A DNA stretch of 64,000 nucleotides from Antilocapra americana (Eukaryota; Chordata; Mammalia; Artiodactyla; Antilocapridae): NCBI GenBank assembly GCA_007570785.1, contig ML664161.1, positions 17,795,856-17,859,855 of the forward strand. Reading direction: 5' to 3'. Each line of letters opens with the position of its first letter. Position 1 is the first letter of the stretch. Below are positions 12,391 to 23,565 of the stretch, piece by piece. The position numbers were made by a program, and so were the translations under genes. The notes under the pieces were generated by a model. The model searched no databases. It had not been told where the DNA came from and saw only the letters and a list, made by a program, of their open reading frames with translations.

Positions 12391-12760
12391 TTTTGTTGTC
12401 ATTGTTCAGTCAGTAAGTCGTGTCCTACTCTTCACGCCCCCATGGACTGCAGCACACCAGGCTTCTCTGTCCTCCACTAGCTCCCAGAGTTTGCTCAAAT
12501 TCATGTCCATTGAGTTGGTGATGCCATACAACCATCTCATCCTCTGCTGCTGCCACCTTTTGCCTTCAATCTTTCCCATAATCAAGGTCTTTTCCAGTGA
12601 GTCAGCTCTACTCTTCAGATGGCCAAAGTATTAGAGCTTCAGCATCAGTCCTTCCAGTGAATATTCAGGGTTGATTTCCTTTAGGATTGCCTGGTTTGAT
12701 CTCCTTGCTGACCAAGGGACTCTCATGAGTCTTCTCCAACACCACAGTTCAAAATCATAT
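12391..12760 (-). mobile_element. BovB LINE 3' end
   Basis: Reverse complement of the BovB 3' terminal region: 'cccatggactgcagcacacc', 'gtttgctcaaattcatgtcc', 'ttccagtgaatattcagggt', 'cttctccaacaccacagttc'. 5'-truncated; only the end of the ORF2 C-terminal region and the 3' tail remain. Confidence 0.93.
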
Positions 12761-12766
12761 CTGCTT

Positions 12767-12980
12767 AGGTTTAAATGCTAGTTCCCCAACGATTAGGGGA
12801 AATTTTTGTATCCTCAGGGAAGTTACTTAATCTCTCTAAGCCAACCTAATTTATTGCTCACAGCAACCCTTGAAGTGACAAAGTTATTAGGACACAACTG
12901 AGTTGCAAAGAAATGAGTAGCTTCCCCACAAGAACCACAGCTAGTAATGGCTGGATAGGGATTAGGGTCAGTAGCCAGAA
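12767..12980. mobile_element. MIR-like relics, uncertain
   Basis: 'gggaagttacttaatctctc' resembles the MIR core on the plus strand. 'ctcacagcaacccttgaagt' and 'ccacagctagtaatggctgg' resemble it on the minus strand, suggesting two worn copies side by side. Confidence 0.45.
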
Positions 12981-13204
12981 GTGCAGAAAGATTAAACAAA
13001 TTGATTAAAGAGGCAGAGTCAAGATATACCCATCCATACTCATCTGAAGCTCAAATAATATCTGTTCACTCTGTCTTTTCCAACTACTGACTATGAGATT
13101 TTGGAGAGGGGACAATTTACAAGGATCAAAAATATTGGATATATTGGCTTAACTTGGCTCAGTTTAATGATCTATGACTTCTGTAGCCTGATATTAGAAG
13201 AATC

Positions 13205-13380
13205 TAGAGTATATTTTCTGGTCCAGCTGCATTGGCATTACCTGGAAACTTGTTGGAACTGCAGATTTTCTGCCCCACTCAGACCTGCTGACTCATAAAC
13301 TCTGGAAATGGGGCCTGTGCTTTAACACACCCTCCAACTGAGACTCATGCATGCTAAAGTCCAAGAACCGCTGTCTTAAT
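13205..13380 (+). mobile_element. MER5-type (hAT-Charlie) DNA transposon relic
   Basis: 'gcattggcattacctggaaa' then 'cttgttggaactgcagattt', followed by 'ctgccccactcagacctgct' and an end with 'agtccaagaaccgctg', in the order found in MER5A. Confidence 0.75.
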
Positions 13381-13624
13381 CTAACTTTGTTTCCAGGTAT
13401 TTGTTTATGTTGGTGACTACTGCCAAGCAACCAGGTAGGTCTGAGTGTGGCTTGAATTGTAGTTCCCAGCCTTGAGAATGTTTAAAGGTTATTGAAATCT
13501 AGGTGCTATTTTCATAAATTTCTGTTTAATTGGTCTGGTTTATGGACCTAGGCATCAAGAGTTCTGAAACTTCCCTAAGTGATTTTAATGCACAACCTGG
13601 GCTGGGAACATCTCATCTAGAACC

Positions 13625-13815
13625 ATTGTTCTCAAACTTTAGTATGAATCAGAATTTCATCCAGAGATCAGGTTAAAAGTCAGATTATTGGACACTCCTC
13701 TCTCAGAGTTTCTAATGCAGTGGGTTCAAGATGGGGTCAAAGAGTTTATATTTCTAACAACGTTCTAGGTGATTTCTGCTGCTCTGGGAACCACACTATG
13801 AGAATTGTTAGTCTA
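13625..13815 (+). mobile_element. MER5-type DNA transposon relic
   Basis: Starts 'gttctcaaactttagtatga' with 'atcagaatttcatcc' and ends 'gaaccacactatgagaattg'. These terminal parts resemble the inverted ends of MER5/Charlie elements. Confidence 0.72.
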
Positions 13816-13995
13816 GAAATCACATGTTCACCTTGGGACATGTGATGAACTGAGCTGGTAATTTTGGTCAGAGAGTTCCCATTCCTGCCCCCAGGTCAAA
13901 GTGAAAGTCCTGGCCAAAGTGTCCTAGTGATTGCTCTATGTCTGTGTCTCACTGAAAGGGGAGACTTGGTTCAGAAATATATGTACCTGGATAGG

Positions 13996-14145
13996 GCTTC
14001 TCAAACGTTAGTGTACAGATCACCAAGGGATCTTGCTAATACAGGTTCTGATTCAATGGGTCTGGGACAGGCCTGAGAATCTGTATTTGCGACAAGCTCC
14101 CTGGTGATGCTGAGGCTGCTGGTCCATGGACCATGGTGAATAGAA
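13996..14145 (+). mobile_element. MER5-type DNA transposon relic
   Basis: 'gggcttctcaaacgttagtg', 'gatcttgctaatacaggttc', 'gattcaatgggtctgggaca' and 'cctggtgatgctgaggctgc' follow the MER5A layout. Confidence 0.78.
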
Positions 14146-14700
14146 AGACACTAACAGTTTTTCTCAGATGTGCCTAATCCTCCAAATCACCTGAAGTGCT
14201 TTTATTATGGGTTTTTTGCTTCATCTCAGTTCTGTTGACTCAGTATACACAAGGGAAACAGCCTCAATATCATGTCAGTATCTCTGTTAAGCAATTCATT
14301 AACTTATTTAAAAGATACTTACTGAACATTTACTCTATGCTAGAATCTATGCTAGATGCAAACAAGACAGATGCATAGTTCCTGACCTCACGTGGCTTAC
14401 ATTTTAACCAAAGAAACAAACAATAAACAAATTCGTTTTTTAAAAGTAATTTACAGTAGTGACAACTGCCTCAAAGCACACGAAGCAGGGTCATATGTCC
14501 AAGTTCATGGTGAAGAAGCACTGAATAGGGTCTTCAAGAAAGACCTCTTAAGCAGGATTCATCCTGGTTTCACTCAGTTTTTGTGAAGGTCATGAGATGG
14601 GAGATGCAGAGACTCTGAGGGTAGACTGAGCTTGGCCGATTGCCAGGAGTTTAGAAGCGTGTAGGGCAGAAGTAGAGCAATTGAGTTCCTCTCCGTGATT

Positions 14701-14877
14701 TTCATACTTCAGAGGGTAAAGATTCCACCTGCAATGATAGACACCTGGGGTTGATCCCCAGGTTGGGAAGATTCCCCTGGAAGAGGGCATGGCAACCCAC
14801 TCCATGGACAGAGGAGCCTGGCAGGCTACAGTCTATGGGGTTGCAAAGAGTTGGACATGATGGAGCAACTAAGCAGG
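14701..14877 (+). mobile_element. Bov-tA/BOV-A-type SINE
   Basis: 'cttcagagggtaaagattcc', 'acctgcaatgatagacacct', 'ggttgggaagattcccctgg' and 'gaggagcctggcaggctaca'. The usual 'agtattcttgcctggagaatc' segment is deleted after 'caacccactcca'. Confidence 0.92.
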
Positions 14878-17800
14878 AGCTGCACATTTGGAAAACACAT
14901 CTAAACTTTCTTACCAGCTGTCAGAGAATAGTGTAATGCTTGTTGATGAAACCATCATCAGTCACCCCATCACTGGTCCCTAAGAGGAGGAATGTACAAG
15001 TTGCCAGTGCCCTAATGGCTAATAAAAATTAATTAATTAATTTTTATTTATTTCTTTTAGAAATTAATCCTAAAATGTATAGGATTAAAACTACAATTAT
15101 TTCCTACTAATTATTTAACTGTGTAGAGGTTATCATGTTCACAGAAAGTAATGAAAGGATCAAAGAATTGTATTGCACTTAGAGAATGTTTCTACAACTT
15201 TGAAGGCCATATAGCATAAAAAATACTTTTTGGAGGTTTTGTGTGACTTCCCAGAAACACTATAATTGAAAGGAGCAAGAGAAATTAAGAGAGTCAAGAA
15301 AAATTTTTGAAAACAGGGAAAGAATAGTGGGGTTTGGGGGAGGAAGTAAACTTATGTGGTTTTACCATTGTTACAAATTTGTCTTATGGATACTGTTTAT
15401 ATAGATAAATAATTTTGATAACTTATTTTTTCCATACATGCTACATTCAAGAACAATGTGAATGGGTACAAGAGAAAAAAAGCAAAAGTCTTTGGGCAGA
15501 GGCAGCTTTCACCTGTATTTTTTTTTCTTCAAGCTGTGAGCACTCCTTAATTACGAGTTAAAAAAAAAAAACATATAAGATTGGTAACATATGTTGTTGT
15601 CAGCATGTATTTAGCACCTGCAGAAATGAACATGAAAAATGTGACAGCACATAGGTGGAACACCCACGGCGTTGACTGTGAACACTGTCAACAAATTTTA
15701 CTTTGTTAATTTTTTCTTATTAAAAAAAAAAAAACCTAAGAAAAGAATTTAATAGTGCAGGTGTTCAGAACATCAAGATAATATAAGGAAGGGGGAGGTT
15801 ATAAACCTTTAGCATGAAAGCCAGGGTCTGGAGTTGTAGATCTTTAAGCTTTGCTTCTCACACACTTCCTTCTCATTCCTTTAAAAGAAAAAAATTCTCT
15901 TTACCTCTTGGTCTTGGCAGTCTCGGTTGTCATGGAAGGCACCTCTCACTGAAGTAAGGGTGAGAAGCAGTGAGGGCAGATCAGCTGACATATAGGATGA
16001 GACACCTTAGTCTTTTCTAGAGCATGGGAATTGAAGTGTTCTGTTTGCACTTGATTATCTATGAATAAAGTTGTAATAATTGTAGATAAGAGGTCCCATA
16101 TAAGCTACTTCCACAGCAGAGGTTTTTTGAGTATAGGTTCTGTCTTCTGAACTCTGTGGTCCCTCTTACTTAGAACAGAGGCCATTTCATTTAGCGATGG
16201 CATTCCTTACAATGCATTGCTAGGCAAAGAGTAAGACCTTCCTGAATGATGCTATGCTACCTTCTGATCTTACTGGTTCCTTCACTGTCGAAGGAGAACC
16301 TTGTGAGTTACTTTCTGTGATCTCCCTTCATTGATGATCTCATTTGCAAATTCTGTAAACTGGTTCACTCAACAGGAATGGGTAATGCTTTTCCTTTGAA
16401 GATTCATTTCCTCCCCACAATGAATTTGCCCAGACTGAAAATAAATTACTGGTAGGTGTGTTCACTTTTATTTTGAAAATTTTTAACTTCTCAAGTTTTC
16501 AGAGTACCCACAGGATCTTTCCCATTCTTTCATCCCCTCATGCAACACTTCGGCGTTGGCCTAACTATGATCAGTCCTTTATTCTGGTAGTTCATCAAAA
16601 GACATTTCATAAACCCAAAGTATTTCAGAGACATAAAAATAGAAGGATTTAGGTTAAGTTTGTTCGACCATTTCCCAGGCCCAGCAAAGGCTCTTGACTC
16701 TGGCTGCGTGTGTGGGAAACATTGCACTTCTCACAGCTGAGAGAAGACCCTGGAAATGATACGTTTTTTTACACCTCTTAGATGAGACTTGGGAGCTAGA
16801 AAGCACTTCACTCCCATCCCTCTGGGATGAAGAATCTGTTTGCAGTAATCACTGGCAGTGTTGACAGAGTGTTCAAAACCATCTGCTCAAGGGCAAGTGT
16901 TAACTCTATCAAATCCTAATATTTTAAGCACACTGATCCGCAGGCCCAGGAGACCTCCTGACAGAGCTCTCCTTGGGCTATGTGTCAGCCTGCCATCAAT
17001 TATTACCACACTGTAGAAAGGCCTGATACACCCGCCAAAACTCAGTGAGGGAAGACAGCAGCCGAGTCCCCTTCATTCAAGCCTTGTTATTAGGAATCTG
17101 AGGCTTTCTGAGTCTTTTATACAAGAGCTTCTCTGTAATATATGCACATTTTTAGCCTTTAATTTGTTTGTAAATGGTCTTTTGTGTTTTTTTAGGCCCC
17201 ATGCATACAATCTTCAGTATGGATTTTATATAATTTCATGTAGATTCTCTGTACAAATATAATTCTCTACAAATAAGCACCGACAGGTTTAAATTAAAAT
17301 CCTCTACCAAAATTATTTAATAAAACATAAAATCCAGCTGGTAGATTTTTGCTGTATCACCTCACAGCCCTTATTAGCAGCCATCAAGTTGTTTAAACTG
17401 GTCAGAATATTTACTTATTTAGTGTTTATATAGTTTGCCAGTACAACCGCACCTCAGAAAAATTGTTTCAGAATTCAAAATATAAGGAACAATTTTTTAA
17501 AAAAGCATGTAGCAGTAAAAACATTACAAAGTCCAATGAGCTGGAAACATCACCTTATCAAAAGGAAGCCAGTTCAGAATTTCAGGGACATATCTGAGCC
17601 GTTTTCCCCCAGTAAGGACCCCACTGGAAAGCAAATGCACTGCCCTGAACCGTCTGTGGGAACATCTTCCTTGTCAGAGACATTTCAGTAAAGATGATAT
17701 TATTTGCCGTAATAGCTCAGAAGGATTAAGGGAAATGCTAAGAATAAACTCAACACAGAGAGAGTTCTCAGACACAAACCTTCAAAAGCTCAAATATGAC

Positions 17801-18020
17801 ATTTTTATTTTTAAATTTTATGTATTTTGAGAATTTCAGCCCTTGCCACCTACCAGGTCAGTTCATTGTAGGTACTCAATAAATAATATATGTTGAATAA
17901 ATAGACATAGGTTTTGCTGTATTAGAGCACTAATATTATCTGGATTTATGTTCCAGATATAAAGGAGAGTAATTGGGGGAATTCTGTGGTTATGATCACC
18001 ACCACCAATGCCACCCGTAT
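14878..18020. other. Repeat-poor non-coding block
   Basis: About 3 kb with no transposon I recognise apart from poly-A runs at about 15560-15570 and 15721-15733. It includes perfect palindromes at 15021-15048 and motif-rich stretches at 16870-17500. Frames at 16458-16727 overlap on opposite strands and are not supported as genes. Absence of repeats is consistent with conserved regulatory DNA but does not prove it. Confidence 0.5.
15021..15048. repeat. 28-bp perfect AT palindrome
   Basis: AATAAAAATT, then AATTAATTAA-type core, then AATTTTTATT: each base pairs with its mirror partner over 28 positions. The core repeats TAAT/ATTA, the homeodomain core. Confidence 0.9.
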
Positions 18021-18024
18021 AGCT

Positions 18025-18235
18025 AGCATGTGGTGTGTGCTACTGCATGCCAAGTACTTTAAGCACATTATCTCATTACCTAACTAGATCAACAGTATTA
18101 AGTAGGACCTATCATTATTATTAGCCACATTTCGTTCTGAGGCTTAGAGAGCTAAGTGGATTGGCCAAGATCATGCAACTAGTAAGTAGTAGAGTCCAAA
18201 TTAGAACCTGGGTAGACAGTTCCAAAGCTCATCTT
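18025..18235 (-). mobile_element. MIR SINE relic
   Basis: Plus strand shows the reversed MIR core: 'aagcacattatctcattacc', 'ttctgaggcttagagagcta', 'aagatcatgcaactagtaag', 'ttagaacctgggtagac'. Confidence 0.8.
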
Positions 18236-19065
18236 CTCAACATAATACTGAACTGTCTCTAAAAGAAAAATATTTACTGTCTATGGACTTCTTAGAGGCC
18301 AAAAAGCATAGATAGGACTTCATATTTTCCTGTAGACTCCCATTGAATGCCATCCACTCATTACTGGTCTGACACATATTGAAGGCCAGAGGATATGTGG
18401 AGATTGGCCTCAGAGCATAGAACAGAAGTTCTTTACTTTGATAGTTGTGTATCCTGTTGAAAGTCTGAAGAAAGTTATGAAATATCATTCCCAGAAAAAT
18501 GTACAAATACATAATTTTGCATGCATTTGCCAGTGTTTTCTTTTGGGGGGCAGTGTATGGGATGTGGGGTAGCTTTTGACTGTGAACTTGTAGGAGAGGC
18601 TGCCATGTAATTAAACAGAGTAAAACTTGGTAGACATTAACAAAAATTCTAGAATAGTACAAAGGGAAAGTTTGGCAACTACTTGGAGAAGTCAGGGAAA
18701 TTAATCTTATTAGAGTTCTATGCATTAAACAATTAGAATAAAACCTATCTGTAGGGTCTCACCTAGCACTTAAGAGTTCTATATTTTAGTTGCTCCATCT
18801 AAAGATAGCCTTCAAGATTTCTCATCTGACAGTTCCTGGAGGTGATACAATTCCATATTTCTATTATTTTGTATTTATTTCTGCCATCCAGAGAACATCG
18901 TGGGTTGATCTCAGCATTCAGTGTTTTGCTGTAGCTCTTATCTTAACTGACCACGGGTCTTTGTCTTTCAGTGTGTGTGTGTGAGAGAGAGAGACAGAGA
19001 CTTGGTGAGTATATAAATAAACAAATTACAAATTTACTCATAGTTAGTCCTGTTAAATAGAAGCT
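18236..19065. other. Non-coding sequence with small GT/GA array
   Basis: No gene supported. The 162-codon minus-strand frame at 18237-18725 has no recognisable domain, starts in unique sequence and runs to the MIR edge, so I treat it as chance. A short (GT)n(GA)n array lies at 18971-18998. Confidence 0.5.
18971..18998 (+). repeat. (GT)n(GA)n compound microsatellite
   Basis: Six GT units followed by GA units. Confidence 0.9.
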
Positions 19066-19245
19066 CTTAGATCATCTGGGCCTCTTGGATCAATTGCTTA
19101 AGGTTCTGAGCTTCAGTTTCCTTAGCTAAAGAAGAATACTTAGTTTTCAGGGTTATTATAAACATTAAGATAATATTGAAAAAATAATCAGTACTTTTAT
19201 CTGGCACATTTTAAATGTTCAGTGAATATTAATTCCCTTTTCTTT
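19066..19245 (+). mobile_element. MIR SINE relic
   Basis: 'ctgagcttcagtttccttag' and 'ctaaagaagaatacttagtt' are the MIR 'cctcagtttcctcatctgtaaa' core. It is followed by 'ttattataaacattaagata' and 'gttcagtgaatatt'. Confidence 0.75.
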
Positions 19246-19852
19246 TCTCATCTTGGGTTTTTCGTTTGCTATTTGTAAAAGCAAACAATGTTAGTAACCT
19301 TGGTTCACAGGGAAGGAAAGGTAACATAATGGCATATACATATAAAACTCTTTGGAGAAAGGTTCCTTGAAAATTAACTTTTGCTTATGTTTGATTATTA
19401 TGCCTTTTGTGATTGCTTGAGATAAGGCTACAAAAAATCCTATAATTAAAATAATACATGGGAATGATAGTTGCTATTTAAAGATTTTTAGAGGGGTGAT
19501 TTTTCCTTTTGCCTGTATCTTGAGGGCTTAACCTTTGGAGTTCTGAAACATGAAGAGCTCTGCACCGGCGCTCTCCCCCTCAATTTGCTACCATTTAATC
19601 TTTCAAACACCTGTGCCGAGTGGAATGCAGCACTGTCCCAGGTGCTGAAGGGACTGTCAGAAATCAGAAGAGCCATAGATTCAAGACTAGGTGATGATGA
19701 GCAATAATTTTTATATGTATATATGTGTACAGGTAACAGTTGTTTTCAAGGGTGTCCTGTACCTCTGACAATGGAATTTGGAAATGATATACAAAAGCAC
19801 TCTCTAAATTTCCAACTTTAAAAATTAAAGTAGATAATAAGCATAAAGCACC
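19246..19852. other. Unique non-coding sequence
   Basis: Nothing assignable; overlapping short frames only. Confidence 0.5.
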
Positions 19853-19930
19853 TGTTGATGTTCAGTTGCCCCATCATGTCCGACTCTTTGTGACCCCATG
19901 GACTGCAGCACTCCAAGCTTCCCTGTCCCT
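19853..19930 (-). mobile_element. BovB LINE, 3' terminal fragment
   Basis: 'ttcagttgccccatcatgtc', 'cgactctttgtgaccccatg', 'gactgcagcactccaagctt' is the reverse complement of the last bases of BovB. Only about 75 bp were copied. Confidence 0.85.
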
Positions 19931-21447
19931 GTCAAGAAAAAAAATAAAGCCCTGTGTTAATGTAAATGATTATTCTCACCTCAATTTCTAGGATAACCCA
20001 CAGGAATAAAATGAAATCTTTATAAGGTGTGAGTGTTTTTTGCTTATTTACATTATTAGTAAAGAAGTTTAATATGTTCTATAAACAGTGACTTCCAAAA
20101 GTGCAGACAGAGCATTCAACTTTTCACAGATGGCTGATTTTTTTGTTTTTTGTTTTGAAAGGTCTTCTGAAGAATGTTAATTTGTTCTTTATTCTCATTT
20201 ACAAGATGTGTTCTAATCTCTCTACTGCCCAGGAGTTATTTTCTTTCAGGAATCTTGACTCTTGGTCATTTGGATTTTTCTGAATGACAGGAAGCAGGAG
20301 GTAGCATTCACCTGTGGGAGGTGAAAAGGGGAGAGTGAGTCCCTGCAACCACTTAGAATAACAGTAGTGGGCATCCCGTTTTTTCATAGTTAAGGTCTAA
20401 CATAAATGAAATGAGGATGCAATAGAAGAATTGGCAGCGTGGATATGTGTCTTAGGTGAGGCTTGATCACAGAGGCCATGAAGGTTCAAAGGGGCAAATG
20501 GAAGATTGAAGTGTGTATTAATGTTTTCTGTAGGCTGTAATGGAAAGGGAGAAATTACCTAAGTCTCCCTTGGAAGTAAATATCTTCCTAACTCTCTGTG
20601 AGTATTTAGGGAGTATCACAGTTGTGAGTGTCTCTGAGTGCATCTTGTCTCTTGCTTTTGCCTCACTGAGCCCCTTCCCTCTGTGGATCCATTCTTCCAA
20701 CTGCTTCTGTAAACTCTCCCCTGTGACATCTGCTTCCCCACGGCTGCTCAAATGTGATTCCCCCGAGTCTCCCTTCCTCTTCAGCTGCATCTGTTCACCT
20801 CCCCTGCTGATCGATCCACTTCTTTAGCTCAGGGACAGTGAGAGGAAATGATTCCAGCAGCTAAACAGCTTTTATGCAGAGAGAATATTTAAATATTCTC
20901 AGCTCGCATGATTCCCTTCACCTCATGCTATGATCAGAGGTTAATGGAGACATTTGGGGCTTCTCTCTAATGCTATAGACAGGAAAACTTTCTGAAACAA
21001 AGCCTAAGATATTGTCAACACCTTCCCTCAATTTTCCTCCAAATGCATTTATTTATTTAAGAGAGTTACAGAAAGTTACTCTTTTTAGATAGTAGACCAT
21101 TCTCCATACTCTAACTCTGGGTAGGATGCCAGCCAAATCAGAAGCTATTATTAATATTTATTGTTTCTGGTGGTTAGAATTAAAAAATGAATTTTGAATT
21201 CTAAATGTTTATATCAAAAAATTATCTTTTGCTATATAAAGTATATTTTTATGGTGGTACTTAGATTTTTTTTCCTTTTTTTGAAATAAGTTTATTTTTG
21301 CAAATTTGAGCTGTGAGACATTGTACAAAGTAACCTTCCAGGCAGGCTTGTCCTAGGTATTAAATATACTGATAACCTAACAGAGTTCCTTCCTGACCAA
21401 TAAGGCCCAATAAATACTAATTTATAAATATGTATTAGGAGCTTTGT
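19931..21447. other. Unique non-coding block
   Basis: No transposon or gene recognised. It includes a 20-bp perfect palindrome at 20881-20900. The opposed frames of 90 and 95 codons at 20518-20827 overlap and show no domain. Confidence 0.5.
20881..20900. repeat. 20-bp perfect palindrome
   Basis: GAGAATATTT followed by its exact reverse complement AAATATTCTC, without spacer. Confidence 0.95.
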
Positions 21448-21655
21448 GCTTCCTTAGTGGCTCAGATGGTAAAGAATCTGCCTGCAATACAGGAGAGCTG
21501 AGTTTGATCCCTAGGTCAGGAAGATCCCCTGCAAGAGGGCATGGCAACCCACTCTAGTATTCCTACCTGGAGAATCCTATGGACAGAGGACCCTGGCGGG
21601 CTATAGTCCATGGGGCCACCAAGAGTCAGACATGACTGAGTGACTAAGCATACAT
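21448..21655 (+). mobile_element. Bov-tA/BOV-A-type SINE
   Basis: 'gcttccttagtggctcagat', 'ctgcctgcaatacaggagag', 'catggcaacccactctagta', 'cagacatgactgagtgacta'. Its 3' end runs directly into an AT/GT repeat. Confidence 0.95.
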
Positions 21656-21664
21656 ATATATATA

Positions 21665-21697
<33 letters not shown>
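21653..21697 (+). repeat. (TA)n(TG)n microsatellite at SINE tail
   Basis: A short TA run followed by about fifteen TG units, starting at the end of the SINE, the usual birthplace of such arrays. Confidence 0.95.
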
Positions 21698-21700
<3 letters not shown>

Positions 21701-21743
21701 ATATATATCCTTTATTTATTTTTCCAATATATGTTTATCTTTT

Positions 21744-21992
21744 CATTAAATTTTTTGGCTATTCTCTGTCTTCATTGCTGCTTTCTCTAGTTGCAGCAAG
21801 TGGGGGCCACTCTCTAGTTGCTACATGTGAGTTTCTCATTGTGGTGGCTTCTCTTGGTGTGACGTATAGGCTCTAGGGAGTACAGGCTCAGTAGTTGTAG
21901 CTTAGTTGCCCCGTGACATGTAGGATCTTCCAGGGATCAAACCTGCTGTGGCAGGCAGAGTCTTAAACCACTGGATCACCAGGGAAGTCCTA
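21744..21992 (-). mobile_element. CHR-type (cetartiodactyl) SINE
   Basis: The minus strand begins with a tRNA-like head 'cttccctggtgatccagtgg', 'tttaagactctgcctgccac', then 'ctaagctacaactactgagc' and 'cactagagagtggcccc'-like sequence ending in an A-rich tail. This differs from the Bov-tA body. A 16-bp duplication with one mismatch, at 21728-21743 and 21993-22008, fixes the ends. The exact subfamily (CHR-2 group) is inferred from memory of the family. Confidence 0.82.
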
Positions 21993-22152
21993 TACATGTT
22001 TATCTTTTAATTGATTGTATAGTGTCTCCTCATGTTGTATCAGTTTTCTTCTCTATTTCCTTATTCTTGACAATTTATTTTATTTCTAGTTTTGTTTATC
22101 TCCCTCTCTCTCCTTTCCTTGTTTTCTTCCTTCCATTCTCCTTTGTCATTTA

Positions 22153-22425
22153 TTTTTTTTGTAAGATAATTTTATTAAATCAAAATGTAAACACTACTAA
22201 GATCTCAGTGTAAATAAAGGATAACAATTTTAAAACCTTATTCCCTCCCTAAAATGAATTACTAGAGTTAAATTTTTTTCTGATTTCAAAATATATTTTA
22301 AATGTATAAAACTTTGTTTTAAACCTTTTTAAAAAAAATTTTTTTTTATTAGTTTTGCCATACAATGACATGATATCACCATGGGTTTCCATATTCTCCC
22401 CCTCCAGAACCCCCCTCCCTCCTCC
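22153..22425 (-). mobile_element. L1 3' end plus apparent 3'-transduced tail
   Basis: On the minus strand: about 100 bp of the ruminant L1 3' end (G-rich block, 'atatggaaacccatgg', 'cattgtatggcaaaac'), its A-rich end near 22322-22345, then about 160 bp of non-L1 sequence. A polyadenylation hexamer (22171-22176) and an eight-base A tail (22153-22160) end the insert. A 15-bp duplication, ctcctttgtcattta, lies at 22138-22152 and 22426-22440, so all of it was inserted as one unit. Confidence 0.8.
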
Positions 22426-22574
22426 CTCCTTTGTCATTTAGAACTTTCCTTCTACAGCTTTTCTTTCTACAAGGCTTCTTCCTTTATTTTTTACTTTGTT
22501 TTATTACTCCAAGAGATATTGAGAAGAACACCCCCTATATTTCTTTATCTTTTTGGAATCCTCACTGTTACATA

Positions 22575-22760
22575 AGATCCCCAAATAAAATTCCTAGATC
22601 AAGAATCTGAACAATGCTTGTCTAGACTGGAGTTGAGCCGCATTCTCACAGTAATTATACTCTTATATATGCCAGATTCTTCACAGTCCTGCCAGCATTG
22701 GGTTTTCTTATTTTTCATTTGTTTTTGTGTATTTGATGTTTCTAATGGGACTTTCAAAAG
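22575..22760 (-). mobile_element. Decayed L1M relic
   Basis: Plus strand resembles the reversed end of mammalian L1 ORF2: 'aaattcctagatcaagaatc', 'cctgccagcattgggttttc'. Heavily diverged. Confidence 0.5.
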
Positions 22761-23551
22761 TTTTTTTTGTTGTTGTTCTATTAGCAGTTAAAATCTTTCC
22801 ATTTGAAATTTTCTTATCTGTAAACTATCTTCTTACACTTCTTATCTTGTGAAATCTGGGTAATGATATAATATATTCCTTTCAAAGTATTACATATTTT
22901 GAGTAGTGACCCGACTAGAAATACTGAGTGACTATTTTGTGCTAAGTGTTGTTCAAGGAACAATTGGGAACTGGTGATATAATGGTAGAGACATGGTCTC
23001 TGACTTTCAAGAGGTTTGAGAAATTTATCTAATGAAAGGTGATGAGTGTATACACAGAGTGCACCATAGTGTAATAGATATTTAGTGATGGAAATACGTC
23101 TAGCGTTCAGTGGCGTCACATAGGAAATGGGATGAGCAATCAAACCAGGGAAGAAAGAAAGTTTTTATCATCGAGGATCATAGAAGCAACCCTGACCAGT
23201 TACATCTGTCCTTTTTTTTGCTTTCTGATTCTGTTGGATCTGTGCTTTCGATTGTTTAACAAAGCAATTCCTTTGCTTCCATTTGCCTGGTAATACCACA
23301 GCATTTATGACTCAATGGTAATATGTGTATGCGACACAGCATCAGGTACATTTAATGTGATGTACATTTTAGGGTTTAAGGTGAAAACAGAATGCGATTA
23401 ATGCTGAAAGAGACGTATTCACCCTTGCGTTGTTTATTTATTTGAAGGCCCAAGTAGTGATCTTGCACACTAGTGCTGTTTGGGGTTGATCCTTTCGTGC
23501 CTACACACCTTGGGACTCTAATATATTCCTACCAGGAAGTGCATGGGAGAG
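22761..23551. other. Unique non-coding sequence
   Basis: No gene or firm repeat. The 109-codon minus frame at 22814-23143 has no recognisable feature. Confidence 0.5.
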
Positions 23552-23565
23552 TCTTAGGGAACATA

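Noticed and set aside
18237..18725. 162-codon minus-strand open frame as a possible gene
   Set aside because: No domain, no splice or promoter context, and its end runs to the edge of a MIR relic. Frames of this size occur by chance in 64 kb.
20518..20827. Two opposed frames of 90 and 95 codons in more GC-balanced DNA
   Set aside because: They overlap on opposite strands and neither shows a domain or splice sites.
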